Assembly (NCBI GenBank): GCA_016794785.1
Contig: JAEUHC010000019.1
Span: forward strand, 868,001 to 932,000
Direction: 5' to 3'
Length of the DNA stretch: 64,000 nt
DNA from: Opitutaceae bacterium
GTDB taxonomy: Bacteria; Verrucomicrobiota; Verrucomicrobiia; Opitutales; Opitutaceae
A program made the translations under genes and the position numbers. The notes below the pieces were generated by a model. It was not told the DNA's origin and searched no databases. It saw only the letters and a program-made list of their open reading frames with translations. Shown one piece after another: positions 12,911 through 22,302 of the stretch (position 1 is the first letter of the stretch; every line of letters begins with the position of its first letter).

Positions 12911-15363
12911 CAGCGTTTCTTCGGCGGAATGGCGTCGTTGACGCAGAGCTGGCCAAGACAGTCGCCGCGGTTGGCGGCGGCCGGGCCGTAGCGCGGCTGG
13001 GGACGGCGATCCGGCGCGTTGATGCCGGTGCCATCGGCTGAGCGGCAAATGAAGCCGCCGATGGGCTCGGAGTGAGGTGAGACCCGGTAGTAGGTGCTCG
13101 GGTCGCCCTTCTTGGGGTAGATTTCGGAGAAATAATACCGCATCACGCAGGCGGTGTCGCCGGAGCCCTGGCCCTGCCACGCGCCGACGAGATGGCGCTG
13201 CATGGACCACTGGCGGACGACGTCGTTGATGGCGGCCTCGATCATCTGCTCGGCCGTGAGTTGAAACGTGTAGCCGGCACGTGCGGCGCGGGCTGCGTTG
13301 ACATCGGCGGTGATTGAGGCGCCGAAGAGATCGCGGGCCACGCGGCGCATCTCCTCCATCGCCGGGGCAATTTTCCGGGCGTAGTCGGTGCCATCCTCCT
13401 CGAGCATTGAGACGGGATCACGGACCCCCAGGCCGGTTTCCCAGAAACCCGGCGTCGCGCTGGGCGCACGCGGATCATCGGCGAAGCGATACTCGAGCGT
13501 GGTGCCGCCGTCGCCTTCGCCGTGGTGCTCGACGCCCACGGCATGCAGCAGCTCGTGGGCAATTGTCGCCTCGTGGAAGCCGGCGATCGATGTCACGCCG
13601 GGCGGGGCCAGGTTGCCCTCGGGCGGGATGCGGGGGCCCACGCGGATCTGTTTCACGAACTTCGGGCGGCCCGGCAGTTCGTTGGCGCGGCCGCTCACCA
13701 TGTCGGTCTGGCCGCCGCGCAGCGACGGGTCGGTGCGCAGCACGATGCCATGTTGGAGCACGCGGTGCGGGCCCTTGGCGCGGTTGGCGTTCATGGCGCG
13801 TTTGTCGGGGTCCATCTCCCCGGACTTGAGCCGGTGGACCCGCAGGCCGGTCATGACCTCGAAGGAATGCACCCCGTTCATGATGGCGGGCTCGCCGAGG
13901 TTGAGGACAAAGACTTCCTTTTTCTTCGGATCGCCGGAGACATGGCGGCCATCGACGACCCAGCCGCGGTATTCCTCGTAGAGCGTGAAGCCGTCGCCGC
14001 CGTGGCCGTCGCCGTCGGGTTGATTCTCATCGTCGGTGTTTTCCTCGCGCAGCCCGAGGCCGTTTTGCCTGATCCACGATTCGGCGATCCAGCCGTCGCC
14101 GCGGGAGTAGGGGAGATTGATCAGCGAAGCTGGCAGATTCTCGTGGCCGTCGAGTTCGCCGGTGACGAGCCGTCCGTCCATCAGGCGCGCGAAGACCTGC
14201 AAGGTCGCGTGGGCGCCGAAATCGAGCGAATCGACGTGGACGAATGCGCCGGACTCGCCGTCCGCACCGCCGGGCACGGGGCCGAGCTGGGCGAAGTTGG
14301 CGCGCTGGCCGTCTTCGACAATCGTGCCGCGGCTTTCGAACCCCGGCGGGAGCGCCAGCCGGAGATCCGGCGCGGTATCCTTGGCGCCGAGCGGCCAGTT
14401 GAGGCATACGCCCGGTTCGCGCGATGTGCCAAGCAGCACGAAGCTGAGTTCGCGAATCGCTGGCGGCGGCGGGTTGCCGCGGGCCTTGGAGCGGAGCACG
14501 GCGGTCACGGCCAGCGGCGCGCCACCGGGGCGGGCGGGATGCTCGATGTTGCCGCGAGGGCGCCAGGCCGCGTAGTCAGCGATGCGGACCTTCAGCTCGA
14601 CGTCGTCGAGCACCGGCCAGAACTCCGCGCGCGCCGTGATCCTGCTCGCGCCCGGGCCGCCGAGGCCGTCGAGACCCTGCGGGTAGTCGATCTGGCGCGA
14701 AGCGGATGTCCCGAAGGCGGCCGCGACGCGCGGTGCCGCGGCCTTGAGCACCGTGTGGCCGCCTAGCGAGCCGTTCCACGATTCCGTGGACGTGTCACCG
14801 GTGACCTTGTCCCAATCGCGGTGGTTGAAGGTCGTGGTCTGTGTGCCGGGAGAGAGGGGCTTGAGGTCGGTCGAGAATTCCCACTCGCCGTTGCGCAGGT
14901 TGAGCGCGAGTCCCGGCCGCGCGTGCAGATTGAGTGGGCCGGCAAACTCGCCCTCGGTCCGGCCCTGGTGCCGCAGGCGCGGCGTGCCGGTGATCTCGTA
15001 GGTGCTGGCCATGCCGCCTGCGCCCTGGGCCTGCACGATCCGCCAAACTCGTCGCTGCGGGCTCTGGGCCACGAGATCACGATCGAGTTCCAGCTCTACG
15101 CGGGCGCGAAACCACTCGGCCGAGGTGAGCTGGCGGCTCGAGGTTTCGGTCTGTTTCTCGCTTGCGCCTTCGAGCTGAAACGAAATCAGCCCGTGCATCC
15201 GGCTGACGGCCGTCCACGCCGCCCAGTCGGCCGGCAAGGGCTCGAGCGGGGCCGGTCGCACGGGCCGGAGCGGGGCGAGATCCTCGGCCCCCTGGGCGGG
15301 CAAGCGGACGGGTGCGGCGAGCAGCAAGGCCACGGCTGCGGCGGAGCGGGCGATGTCACGCAT
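12910..15363 (-). CDS. Secreted zinc metallopeptidase (HExxHxxGxxH)
   Basis: 817 aa with a signal peptide (MRDIARSAAAVALLLAAPVRLPAQG). The zinc signature HELLHAVGVEHH starts at residue 603, matching HExxHxxGxxH of metzincin-like peptidases. Upstream, around residue 450, an Asp/Gly-rich calcium-loop-like stretch ends in GDGFTLYEEYRG, as seen before the catalytic domain of several secreted bacterial proteases. The first ~430 residues are beta-rich without a recognised domain. The C-terminus carries several Cys (CVMRYYF, FICRSAD, DCLGQLC), consistent with disulfides outside the cytoplasm. It is the first gene of a two-gene unit with the discoidin-like protein. The open frame upstream to 18033 is antisense to the next gene and not real. 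Confidence 0.75.
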   Translation of the reverse strand: MRDIARSAAAVALLLAAPVRLPAQGAEDLAPLRPVRPAPLEPLPADWAAWTAVSRMHGLISFQLEGASEKQTETSSRQLTSAEWFRARVELELDRDLVAQSPQRRVWRIVQAQGAGGMASTYEITGTPRLRHQGRTEGEFAGPLNLHARPGLALNLRNGEWEFSTDLKPLSPGTQTTTFNHRDWDKVTGDTSTESWNGSLGGHTVLKAAAPRVAAAFGTSASRQIDYPQGLDGLGGPGASRITARAEFWPVLDDVELKVRIADYAAWRPRGNIEHPARPGGAPLAVTAVLRSKARGNPPPPAIRELSFVLLGTSREPGVCLNWPLGAKDTAPDLRLALPPGFESRGTIVEDGQRANFAQLGPVPGGADGESGAFVHVDSLDFGAHATLQVFARLMDGRLVTGELDGHENLPASLINLPYSRGDGWIAESWIRQNGLGLREENTDDENQPDGDGHGGDGFTLYEEYRGWVVDGRHVSGDPKKKEVFVLNLGEPAIMNGVHSFEVMTGLRVHRLKSGEMDPDKRAMNANRAKGPHRVLQHGIVLRTDPSLRGGQTDMVSGRANELPGRPKFVKQIRVGPRIPPEGNLAPPGVTSIAGFHEATIAHELLHAVGVEHHGEGDGGTTLEYRFADDPRAPSATPGFWETGLGVRDPVSMLEEDGTDYARKIAPAMEEMRRVARDLFGASITADVNAARAARAGYTFQLTAEQMIEAAINDVVRQWSMQRHLVGAWQGQGSGDTACVMRYYFSEIYPKKGDPSTYYRVSPHSEPIGGFICRSADGTGINAPDRRPQPRYGPAAANRGDCLGQLCVNDAIPPKKR

Positions 15364-15456
15364 GGGCGCGAAGTGTGCCGCGCGGCAGGGCCGGTGCAAG
15401 TTTCCCGGGGCTGAGCATTTTTCGCTGGGCAAGGCGGGCGCGGACGCGACACTTCG

Positions 15457-15474
15457 GAGCGGAATATTCCGCTC
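15457..15474. promoter_or_regulatory. 18-bp perfect palindrome in divergent promoter region
   Basis: GAGCGGAATATTCCGCTC is its own reverse complement. It lies in the 120-bp space between the divergent metallopeptidase and DUF1553 genes, ending 9 bp before the start used for the latter. Position and perfect symmetry suit a dimeric regulator site, though a REP-type repeat is possible. I noticed no second copy in the window. Confidence 0.5.
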
Positions 15475-15483
15475 GCACCCCCG

Positions 15484-18453
15484 ATGCACGCGCCGGCCCC
15501 AAGCAGGTTTTTGTTTCCTCTCCTGGCATCCATGGCGGCGGGGTTGCTGGCTGCTGGCGCGCTCGCGGCCGCCGAGCCGGCGCGCTTCGTCCGTGCGATC
15601 AATCTCAACGGCCCGGCGCTTACCCTCGACGGGCGCGCCTGGGAGGCGGGCGCGGCGGCGGCGGATTTCAAGGCGACGGGCAAGAAGTTCGCGAACCAGC
15701 GCGTCGTCCTGAAGCCCCCGACCGATGCCGCGCGCACCGAGATGATCCGCAGCAGCGTGTGGGGGGCGAAGGTGGACCTCGAAGTCAGCGGCCTCGCGCC
15801 CGGGCCGCACCAAGTCGTGCTCTACGTGTGGGAGGACAACCACAGCGAGCAGTTCGACCTGCTGGTGAACGGCAAGGTCGTCGCGGAAAAATTTCACAGC
15901 GGCGCCGCCGGCTCGTGGCGGCGCCTCGGCCCGTGGCGTGCGGAGCCGGTCGAGGGCAAGATCACCGTCGCCGCCCGCGGGGCGAGCCACGGCGCGTGCA
16001 ATCTCTCGGGCCTCGAAATTTGGACGGGCGAGGGCCCCGTGCCCGCGCCGGCCGCGGGGGAATTCGTGCGCGAGCCCACGCCTGATCAGATCGCGTTTTT
16101 TGAAGCCAAGATCCGGCCGGTGCTCGTCGAAAGCTGTTACGAATGCCACAGTGCCGGGGCGAAAAAAATCAAGGGCGGCCTCGTGCTCGACACCGCGGCC
16201 GGTGTGCGCGAAGGCGGCTTCACCGGCCCCGCGATCGCGCCGGGCGAAGTGGACGCGAGCCTGCTTGTGCAGGCGCTGCGGCACACCAGCGAAGACCTCG
16301 CGATGCCGCCGAAGAAGAAGCTGCCGCCGCACGTGATCGCGGACTTCGAGACCTGGGTGCGGATGGGCGCGCCCGACCTGCGCACCGGGGAGGTCGCGGC
16401 CGGCGCGAAGCAGAAAAGCGAGATCGACTGGGCCCAGGCCCGCGAGTGGTGGTCGCTCCGCCCGATCGCGCGGCCGGCGCCGCCCGCGGTGCGCGACGCG
16501 CGCTGGCCGGCGGGCGATCTCGACCGCTTCATCCTCGCGAAGATCGAGGCCGCGGCGCTCGCGCCCGCGCCCGACGCGGACAAGCGCGCACTGTTGCGCC
16601 GCGCGACCTTCGATCTCACGGGGCTGCCGCCCACGCCGGAGGAGACGGCGGCGTTTCTCGCGGATGATTCGCCCCAAGCCTTCGCGCGCGTGGTGGACCG
16701 CCTGCTCGCCTCGCCGCGCTACGGCGAGCGCTGGGGCCGGCACTGGCTCGACGTGGTGCGCTATGCCGACACCGCGGGCGACAACTCCGACTACCCGATC
16801 CCGCAGATGCACCGCTACCGCGACTGGGTGATCGCGGCCTTCAACCGCGATCTGCCCTACGACGAGTTTGTGCGCGACCAGCTCGCCGGCGATCTGCGTG
16901 GCGGGGCGACGCTCGCGGAGAAACACGACCGGCTCATCGCGACGGGGTATCTCGCGAACGCCCGCCGCTTCGGCTCGCGCGTGGACGACTACCCGCAGCA
17001 CCTCACCATCGAGGACACCATCGACAACCTCGGCCGCAGTTTCCTCGGCCTCACCATCAGCTGCGCGCGCTGCCACGATCACAAATTCGATCCCATCCCG
17101 ACGCAGGACTACTACTCGCTCTATGGCATTTTCCACAGCACGCGTTATCCGTGGCCGGGCATTGAGCTCGACAAGCGCCAGCGCGATTTCGTGCCGCTCG
17201 TGCCGCCCGGAGAGATCGCGACGGCCGCCGCGGCCATCAAGGCGCGCGGCGACGAAATCGTGCGCCTCAACAAACAGGTCGCCGATCTGCGCGCCAAGCT
17301 GAAGGAGATCGCCGGCGAGGCCGCCGCCGAGACGAAGGAAGGCGGAAAGCCCGAGGCGAAGAAGCAGGACAAGGCCACCCTCCAGGCCCGACTCAAGGAG
17401 GCGGAAAAGGCCGAGCGGGAACTGGGCAACACGCCGCTGCCCTTCGAGACCGCCTACGCCGTCGCCGAGGGCGCGCAGCCGGGCGACGTGCCGGTGCAGC
17501 TGCGCGGCGATCCCGCGAAGCCGGGCGAGGTCGCGCCACGGCGTTTTTTGGCCGCGCTGGGCGGTGCGGCGCTGCCCTCCGGCGTGAAGACGAGCGGGCG
17601 CGCGCAGCTCGCCGATTGGATCCTCGCGCCGGAAAACCCGCTCGCCGCGCGGGTGATGGCGAACCGCATCTGGCAGCACCACTTTGGCCGCGGGCTCGTG
17701 CCGACGCCCAACGACTTTGGCAAGCAGGGCAAACCGCCGACGCATCCCGAGCTGCTTGACTGGCTCGCGACGCGTTTCCGCGAGGGCGGCTGGTCGGTGA
17801 AGGCGATGCACCGCCTCATCCTGCTCTCGCGCACCTACCGGCAGGCCGCCGTGCGCAGCGCGGACGCAATCGCGCGCGATCCGGGCAACGAGCTGCTCGC
17901 GGGTTTCCCGCGCCGCCGCCTCGAGGCCGAGGCGATCCGCGACGCCCTGCTCGCGCTCGGCGGCAACCTCGATCTCTCGCCGGCTGGCGCGCATCCGTTT
18001 CCGCCCGCCCACGAGTGGAAGTTCACCCAGCACAATCCGTTCAAGTCAGTCTATGCGAGCGACCGCCGCAGTGTGTATCTGATGACGCAGCGCATCCAGC
18101 GCCACCCCTACCTCGCGATCTTCGATGGCGCTGATCCCTCGGCGAGCACGCCCGCGCGGCCGACGAGCACGACGCCGTTGCAGGCGCTCTTCCTGCTCAA
18201 CGATCCGCTCGTCCACGACCAGGCCGGCCGCGTCGCCGCGCGCCTCGCCGGCGAGACGCCGACCGAGCGCTCCCGGATCGAGCGCGCCTACGAGCTGCTC
18301 TTCGCCCGGCCGCCCTCGGCCGAGGAGCGCGCGGCGGCGGAGCGTTTCCTGGCCGACGCCCGGGCGAAGCTCGCGGCGCCGGACGAGAACGAAATCTGGC
18401 GCGCCTACATCCGCGTGTTGTTTCGGCTGAATGAATTCGTTTACCTCGACTGA
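15484..18453 (+). CDS. PSCyt1-DUF1549-DUF1553 secreted protein
   Basis: 989 aa, a family abundant in Planctomycetes and Verrucomicrobia. A signal peptide ends near ALAAAEP. Residues ~35-190 look like a malectin/carbohydrate-binding-type beta sandwich. A cytochrome c-like PSCyt1 domain carries one haem-binding motif CYECH at residues 218-222. DUF1549 follows (ARWPAGDLDRFILAKIEAA, then HWLDVVRYADTAGDN and CARCHDHKFDPI), then a Lys/Glu-rich coiled coil (~580-640), then DUF1553 (MANRIWQHHFGRGLVPTPNDFGKQG and beyond). The second CxxCH (CARCH) could bind another haem. The DUF1501 gene starts 10 bp downstream. Enzymatic role unknown; redox chemistry on polysaccharide or sulfated sugar has been suggested for the family. 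Confidence 0.9.
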   Translation: MHAPAPSRFLFPLLASMAAGLLAAGALAAAEPARFVRAINLNGPALTLDGRAWEAGAAAADFKATGKKFANQRVVLKPPTDAARTEMIRSSVWGAKVDLEVSGLAPGPHQVVLYVWEDNHSEQFDLLVNGKVVAEKFHSGAAGSWRRLGPWRAEPVEGKITVAARGASHGACNLSGLEIWTGEGPVPAPAAGEFVREPTPDQIAFFEAKIRPVLVESCYECHSAGAKKIKGGLVLDTAAGVREGGFTGPAIAPGEVDASLLVQALRHTSEDLAMPPKKKLPPHVIADFETWVRMGAPDLRTGEVAAGAKQKSEIDWAQAREWWSLRPIARPAPPAVRDARWPAGDLDRFILAKIEAAALAPAPDADKRALLRRATFDLTGLPPTPEETAAFLADDSPQAFARVVDRLLASPRYGERWGRHWLDVVRYADTAGDNSDYPIPQMHRYRDWVIAAFNRDLPYDEFVRDQLAGDLRGGATLAEKHDRLIATGYLANARRFGSRVDDYPQHLTIEDTIDNLGRSFLGLTISCARCHDHKFDPIPTQDYYSLYGIFHSTRYPWPGIELDKRQRDFVPLVPPGEIATAAAAIKARGDEIVRLNKQVADLRAKLKEIAGEAAAETKEGGKPEAKKQDKATLQARLKEAEKAERELGNTPLPFETAYAVAEGAQPGDVPVQLRGDPAKPGEVAPRRFLAALGGAALPSGVKTSGRAQLADWILAPENPLAARVMANRIWQHHFGRGLVPTPNDFGKQGKPPTHPELLDWLATRFREGGWSVKAMHRLILLSRTYRQAAVRSADAIARDPGNELLAGFPRRRLEAEAIRDALLALGGNLDLSPAGAHPFPPAHEWKFTQHNPFKSVYASDRRSVYLMTQRIQRHPYLAIFDGADPSASTPARPTSTTPLQALFLLNDPLVHDQAGRVAARLAGETPTERSRIERAYELLFARPPSAEERAAAERFLADARAKLAAPDENEIWRAYIRVLFRLNEFVYLD

Positions 18454-18462
18454 GCCCCGCCC

Positions 18463-19851
18463 ATGAAGACCCCCGTGCTCCACACCCGCCGCGAGATCCT
18501 GCGATCGCTCGTCGGCGGTTCGCTGCTGATGCCGGGCATCCTCTCCAGCCTGATGGCGGAGTCGGCCGGCGCCGCGGCGGATCCGCTCGCGCCGAAGGCC
18601 ACGCATTTTGCGCCGAAGGCCAAGCGCGTGATCTTCATTTTTTCCAACGGCGGCGTGTCGCAGATGGACACCTTCGATCCGAAGCCCGCGCTCTTCGCCG
18701 CCGATGGCAAGATGACGGGCGTGGGCGGCGGCCTTTCGAACCAGCAGCGCATGCTGCTGAAGCCCGGCTGGGAATTCCGCCCGGGCGGGCAGTGCGGCAC
18801 GATGGTGAGCGACCTCTTCCCGCACCTGCGGGAGTGCATGGACGACATCTGCCTCATCCGCTCGATGAAGGGCGACGATAACGAGCACTACAACGCGACG
18901 CTCGGCATGCACACCGGATCGTTCTTCTTCTCGCGGCCGAGCATCGGCTCGTGGGTGAGCTACGGCCTCGGCACGGAGAACCGCAACCTGCCCTCGTTTG
19001 TCGCGCTCGCGCCGCAGATGCCCTACGCGGGCACGCAGATCTTCAACAACGATTTCCTGCCGGCCTACCATCAGGGCGTGCGCGTGGTCGGCGGCAGGGA
19101 GCCCATCGCCAACCTCGACCGTCGCACGAAGCAGGGCGGCCTGCAGGAGCTCGAGCTCGGCCTGGCCGACGTGCTCAACAACCGCCACCTCGCCGCGCGC
19201 GCGGGTGACACCGATCTGGCGGCGCGCATCCGGACGTTCGAGACGGCCTTCCATCTCCAGACGGAGGCGCGCGAGGTGTTCGACCTCGACAAGGAGGACG
19301 ATGCCACGCTTGCGCTCTACGGCCTCAAGCGCGGCGAGACGCAGGGCTTCGGCTGGCAGTGCCTCGTCGCCCGCCGGCTGGCCGAGCGCGGGGTGCGCTT
19401 CGTCGAGCTCGTGGACGGCAGCTCCTCGAAAAACTGGGATCAGCACGGCGACATGGCGGAGCACGCCGTCCATGCGAAAAACATCGACCAGCCCATCGCC
19501 GGCCTGCTGCGCGATCTGAAGCAGCGCGGGCTGCTGGCCGACACGCTCGTGGTGTGGACGACGGAGTTTGGCCGCACGCCCGGCGTCGATGGCGTGAAGG
19601 GCCGCGGCCACCACAGCGCGTGCTTCTCGTCCTGGCTCGCGGGCGCGGGGGTGAAACCCGGCATCGCCTACGGCGCGACCGACGAGATCGCGTCAACAGT
19701 GGTGGAGAAAAAGGTCCACGTGCATGATTTCCACGCGACGATCCTGCACCTGCTCGGCCTCGATCACGAGCGCCTGACCTTTCGCCACGGCGGTCGCGAC
19801 TACCGGCTCACGGATGTGTTCGGGAATGTGGTGCATGACATTCTCGCCTAG
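18463..19851 (+). CDS. DUF1501 (sulfatase-fold) exported protein
   Basis: 462 aa with an RR-containing leader (HTRREILRSLVGGSLLMPG), suggestive of Tat export. The body matches DUF1501, which has an alkaline-phosphatase/sulfatase-like fold: VIFIFSNGGVSQMDTFDPKP near the start, SWVSYGLGTEN, then VVWTTEFGRTP and the C-terminal HVHDFHATILHLLGLDHERL. It is almost always encoded next to a DUF1549/DUF1553 protein, as here with a 9-bp gap, so the two very likely work together. Substrate unknown. Confidence 0.92.
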   Translation: MKTPVLHTRREILRSLVGGSLLMPGILSSLMAESAGAAADPLAPKATHFAPKAKRVIFIFSNGGVSQMDTFDPKPALFAADGKMTGVGGGLSNQQRMLLKPGWEFRPGGQCGTMVSDLFPHLRECMDDICLIRSMKGDDNEHYNATLGMHTGSFFFSRPSIGSWVSYGLGTENRNLPSFVALAPQMPYAGTQIFNNDFLPAYHQGVRVVGGREPIANLDRRTKQGGLQELELGLADVLNNRHLAARAGDTDLAARIRTFETAFHLQTEAREVFDLDKEDDATLALYGLKRGETQGFGWQCLVARRLAERGVRFVELVDGSSSKNWDQHGDMAEHAVHAKNIDQPIAGLLRDLKQRGLLADTLVVWTTEFGRTPGVDGVKGRGHHSACFSSWLAGAGVKPGIAYGATDEIASTVVEKKVHVHDFHATILHLLGLDHERLTFRHGGRDYRLTDVFGNVVHDILA

Positions 19852-19853
19852 CC

Positions 19854-19877
19854 GGGCGCCGACAACGCCCTGTTTTT
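19854..19877 (+). terminator. Possible rho-independent terminator
   Basis: Stem GGGCG / CGCCC around a 7-nt loop, followed two bases later by TTTTT, starting 2 bp after the DUF1501 stop codon. The stem is short; it may only attenuate transcription into the oxidoreductase gene. Confidence 0.4.
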
Positions 19878-19913
19878 CCCAGCCATTTCCTCCACAAAAA
19901 CCTCATCGCTCCC

Positions 19914-21197
19914 ATGAATACCCCGTCCGTCTCATCGATTGCCTCTCAGTCTGCGCTCTCGCGCCGTGATTTCGTGAAGCTCTCCGCTGTGGCTGGCGGC
20001 GCCGCCTTGGCCGCCGGTCTCGCCGCGCCGCGCGCGCTCGGGGCGCACGCCGGTTCGGATCGCATCCGCGTCGGTCTCGTCGGTTGCGGGGGCCGCGGCA
20101 CCGGCGCCGCCAAGGACTGCCTCGCCGCCGCGTCCGGGGTCGAGATTGTCGCGCTCGGCGATCTTTTCGAGCGGCAGGTGACGGGGGCCAAGACGCGGCT
20201 CAAGCTCGATCAGGCCGTGGGCTACTGGGGATTTGACGCTTACCAGAAGGTCCTCGCGAGCGACATCGACCTCGTGATTCTTGCGACGCCGCCGGGCTTC
20301 CGCCCGATGCACTTCGAGGCGGCGATTGCCGCGGGGAAGAACGTGTTTATGGAAAAACCCGTGGCGGTGGATCCCGTGGGTTGCCGGCAGGTCATCGCGA
20401 CGGCGCAGATCGCCAAGCAGAAGAAACTCGCCGTCGTCGCCGGCACGCAGCGGCGCCACCAAGCGAGCTATATCGAGACGATGAAACGCATCCACGATGG
20501 CGCGATCGGCGAACTTGTTGGCGGCCAGTGCTACTGGAACGGCGACGGCATCTGGTTTCGCGAAAAGACCGGCTGGCTGGCTGACGTGAGCGACTTCGAG
20601 TGGCAGTGCTGGAACTGGTATCACTGGGACTGGCTCAGCGGCGATCAGGTGGTCGAGCAGCACATCCACAATATCGACGTGATGAACTGGGCCTTTGGCG
20701 GGCCGCCGGTGAAGTTCTACGGCATGGGTGGTCGCCAGACTCGCGGCACGCTCGCCGGCAACATCTGGGATCATATCGCCACCGAACTCGAGTATCCCAA
20801 CGGCGCCCGCGTCACGAGCATGTGCCGTCACACGCCAAAGTCCTCGCAACGCGTGGGCGAGCGCGTGGTCGGCACCCGCGGCACGTCCGATTGCGCGACG
20901 TCCATCAAGGGTGCCCAAGCCTACAAGTATGAAGGCCCGAGCGTCAGCCCGATGGTGCAGGAGCACACGGACCTGATCGCGAGCATCCGCCGCGGCGAAC
21001 CGCTCAACGAGGGCGAACGCGTGGCGCTCAGCACCCTGACCGCGATTGGCTGCCGCATCTCGGCCTACACGGGCCGGGAGCTTTCGTGGAATTGGCTGCT
21101 GAACGGCTCGAAGCTCGACATCTTCCCGAAGACCATCGCCGCCGGGGCAGGCCACTACCCGATCATCCCGATGCCGGGGCAGGTCGAGCTGGTGTAG
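19914..21197 (+). CDS. Tat-exported Gfo/Idh/MocA oxidoreductase
   Basis: 427-aa NAD(P)-dependent sugar dehydrogenase-like protein. A Tat-type leader (SRRDFVKLSAVAGGAALAAG) precedes a Rossmann N-domain starting with RVGLVGCGGRGTG. The family motif MEKPVAVDP carries the conserved EKP lysine. The C-domain contains HIHNIDVMNWAFGGPP and ends in a typical verrucomicrobial/planctomycete fashion. Tat export implies folding with cofactor in the cytoplasm, as for glucose-fructose oxidoreductase. It is co-directional with the DUF1553 and DUF1501 genes, 62 bp downstream. Actual substrate unknown. Confidence 0.9.
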   Translation: MNTPSVSSIASQSALSRRDFVKLSAVAGGAALAAGLAAPRALGAHAGSDRIRVGLVGCGGRGTGAAKDCLAAASGVEIVALGDLFERQVTGAKTRLKLDQAVGYWGFDAYQKVLASDIDLVILATPPGFRPMHFEAAIAAGKNVFMEKPVAVDPVGCRQVIATAQIAKQKKLAVVAGTQRRHQASYIETMKRIHDGAIGELVGGQCYWNGDGIWFREKTGWLADVSDFEWQCWNWYHWDWLSGDQVVEQHIHNIDVMNWAFGGPPVKFYGMGGRQTRGTLAGNIWDHIATELEYPNGARVTSMCRHTPKSSQRVGERVVGTRGTSDCATSIKGAQAYKYEGPSVSPMVQEHTDLIASIRRGEPLNEGERVALSTLTAIGCRISAYTGRELSWNWLLNGSKLDIFPKTIAAGAGHYPIIPMPGQVELV

Positions 21198-21209
21198 GCC
21201 ACGGACTGA

Positions 21210-22298
21210 TCAATCGCGGAACAGCAGGTCCACCTTTTCGCCCGGGCGCAGCGCCATCTCGGGCGGCACGGTGACGTGGACGCGCAGGCCGAGCTCGGTC
21301 GGCACGGAGGTGACCGGCAGATTGAGGGCGGCTAGCAGCGTCGGGGTGATGGGCTCCAAGTGTGCGCCCACTTGCGCGATGACGGCGTTGCCGGTGCGGC
21401 GAGGGAGCGAGCGCGTGCGCACCTCGACAGCGGTGCCGGGCGAGGGCGTGGTGCCGCCGGGTTGGCGGAGAAAGCCGATGATGGTCTGCGTGCCTTCAGC
21501 CGTGATCTGGAAGATGGGTTCGCCCGCTACGACGAATTCCCCAGGCCGGCGCAGCACAAGCGTGACGATGCCGTCGATGGGCGCGACGAGCGGGATGGGG
21601 CGGAGCTGGGCCTCGGCGAGGCGAAGTTTTTCCTCCTGCAGCTTGATGGAAGCGCGCAGCGCGTGAGCGGGGGAGGGCGGCGGCTGGCTCTGATTGGAAG
21701 ACGTGCCCCCCTGGCGATCAGGATCGACCCGTGCGACCAGCTCGGTCTGGGACTGGACCTGCGCGAGGAGAGCATCGCGGTTGTTTTGCGCTTCCTCGAA
21801 GCGTTCCTCGGTCAGCAGTTTCCCGGCGTAGAGGGCCTTGGCTCGCGTGAGATTGCTCTCGGCCTGGTGCAACTGGGATTTGAGCGCGGCGAGCTTCACG
21901 CGTTCGCTCATCAGGTCGAGCATCAGGCGCTCGTAGTCCAGCAGCGTCCGCTGTTCCGTCGTCTGCCGCATGACCTCAATCTCGGCGCGAATGACTGCGA
22001 GGGAGGCCTCGAGAATCTGGGGATCGGTCGCCATGACATGTGCGACGGTCTCGCCGGCGCGCACGGGCTGAAATATCTTGGCCAGCACTTGGGTAAGCGT
22101 GCCGGCCTGGGCCGAGCGCACTTCGGCGCGGATCGTCTCCGCTTCGCCCACCAGCGAGGTGGGGGAGACGCCTTGTTGCCAGAGTATCGTCACCGCCGCG
22201 AGCCCGCAGATAAAGACGATGCCCGGGAGGAACTGCTGGCGCGCACGGCGCCAACCGTGCGCGGCGGGCGTGGGAATCGGGGGCAGAGCGTCGTCCAT
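21210..22298 (-). CDS. HlyD-type membrane-fusion protein
   Basis: 362 aa from the ATG at 22298 (MDDALPPIPTPAAHGW). An alternative ATG at 22319 would overlap the preceding gene by 17 bp. One N-terminal membrane helix (FLPGIVFICGLAAVTILW) is followed by a barrel-sandwich half (LTQVLAKIFQPVRAGETVAHV), a long coiled-coil hairpin (~95-215) and the second half (LVAPIDGIVTLVLRRPGEFVV). No matching ABC or RND pump is adjacent; instead the two upstream genes are DUF4956 and VTC-domain proteins. It is convergent with the oxidoreductase gene, 12 bp apart. It may serve as a periplasm-spanning structural element rather than a classic efflux adaptor. Confidence 0.82.
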   Translation of the reverse strand: MDDALPPIPTPAAHGWRRARQQFLPGIVFICGLAAVTILWQQGVSPTSLVGEAETIRAEVRSAQAGTLTQVLAKIFQPVRAGETVAHVMATDPQILEASLAVIRAEIEVMRQTTEQRTLLDYERLMLDLMSERVKLAALKSQLHQAESNLTRAKALYAGKLLTEERFEEAQNNRDALLAQVQSQTELVARVDPDRQGGTSSNQSQPPPSPAHALRASIKLQEEKLRLAEAQLRPIPLVAPIDGIVTLVLRRPGEFVVAGEPIFQITAEGTQTIIGFLRQPGGTTPSPGTAVEVRTRSLPRRTGNAVIAQVGAHLEPITPTLLAALNLPVTSVPTELGLRVHVTVPPEMALRPGEKVDLLFRD

Positions 22299-22302
22299 GG
22301 GC

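Noticed and set aside
15364-18033. Long minus-strand open frame continuing the metallopeptidase gene upstream
   Set aside because: It is antisense to the well-supported DUF1553 gene and has the low-complexity composition of a high-GC shadow frame.
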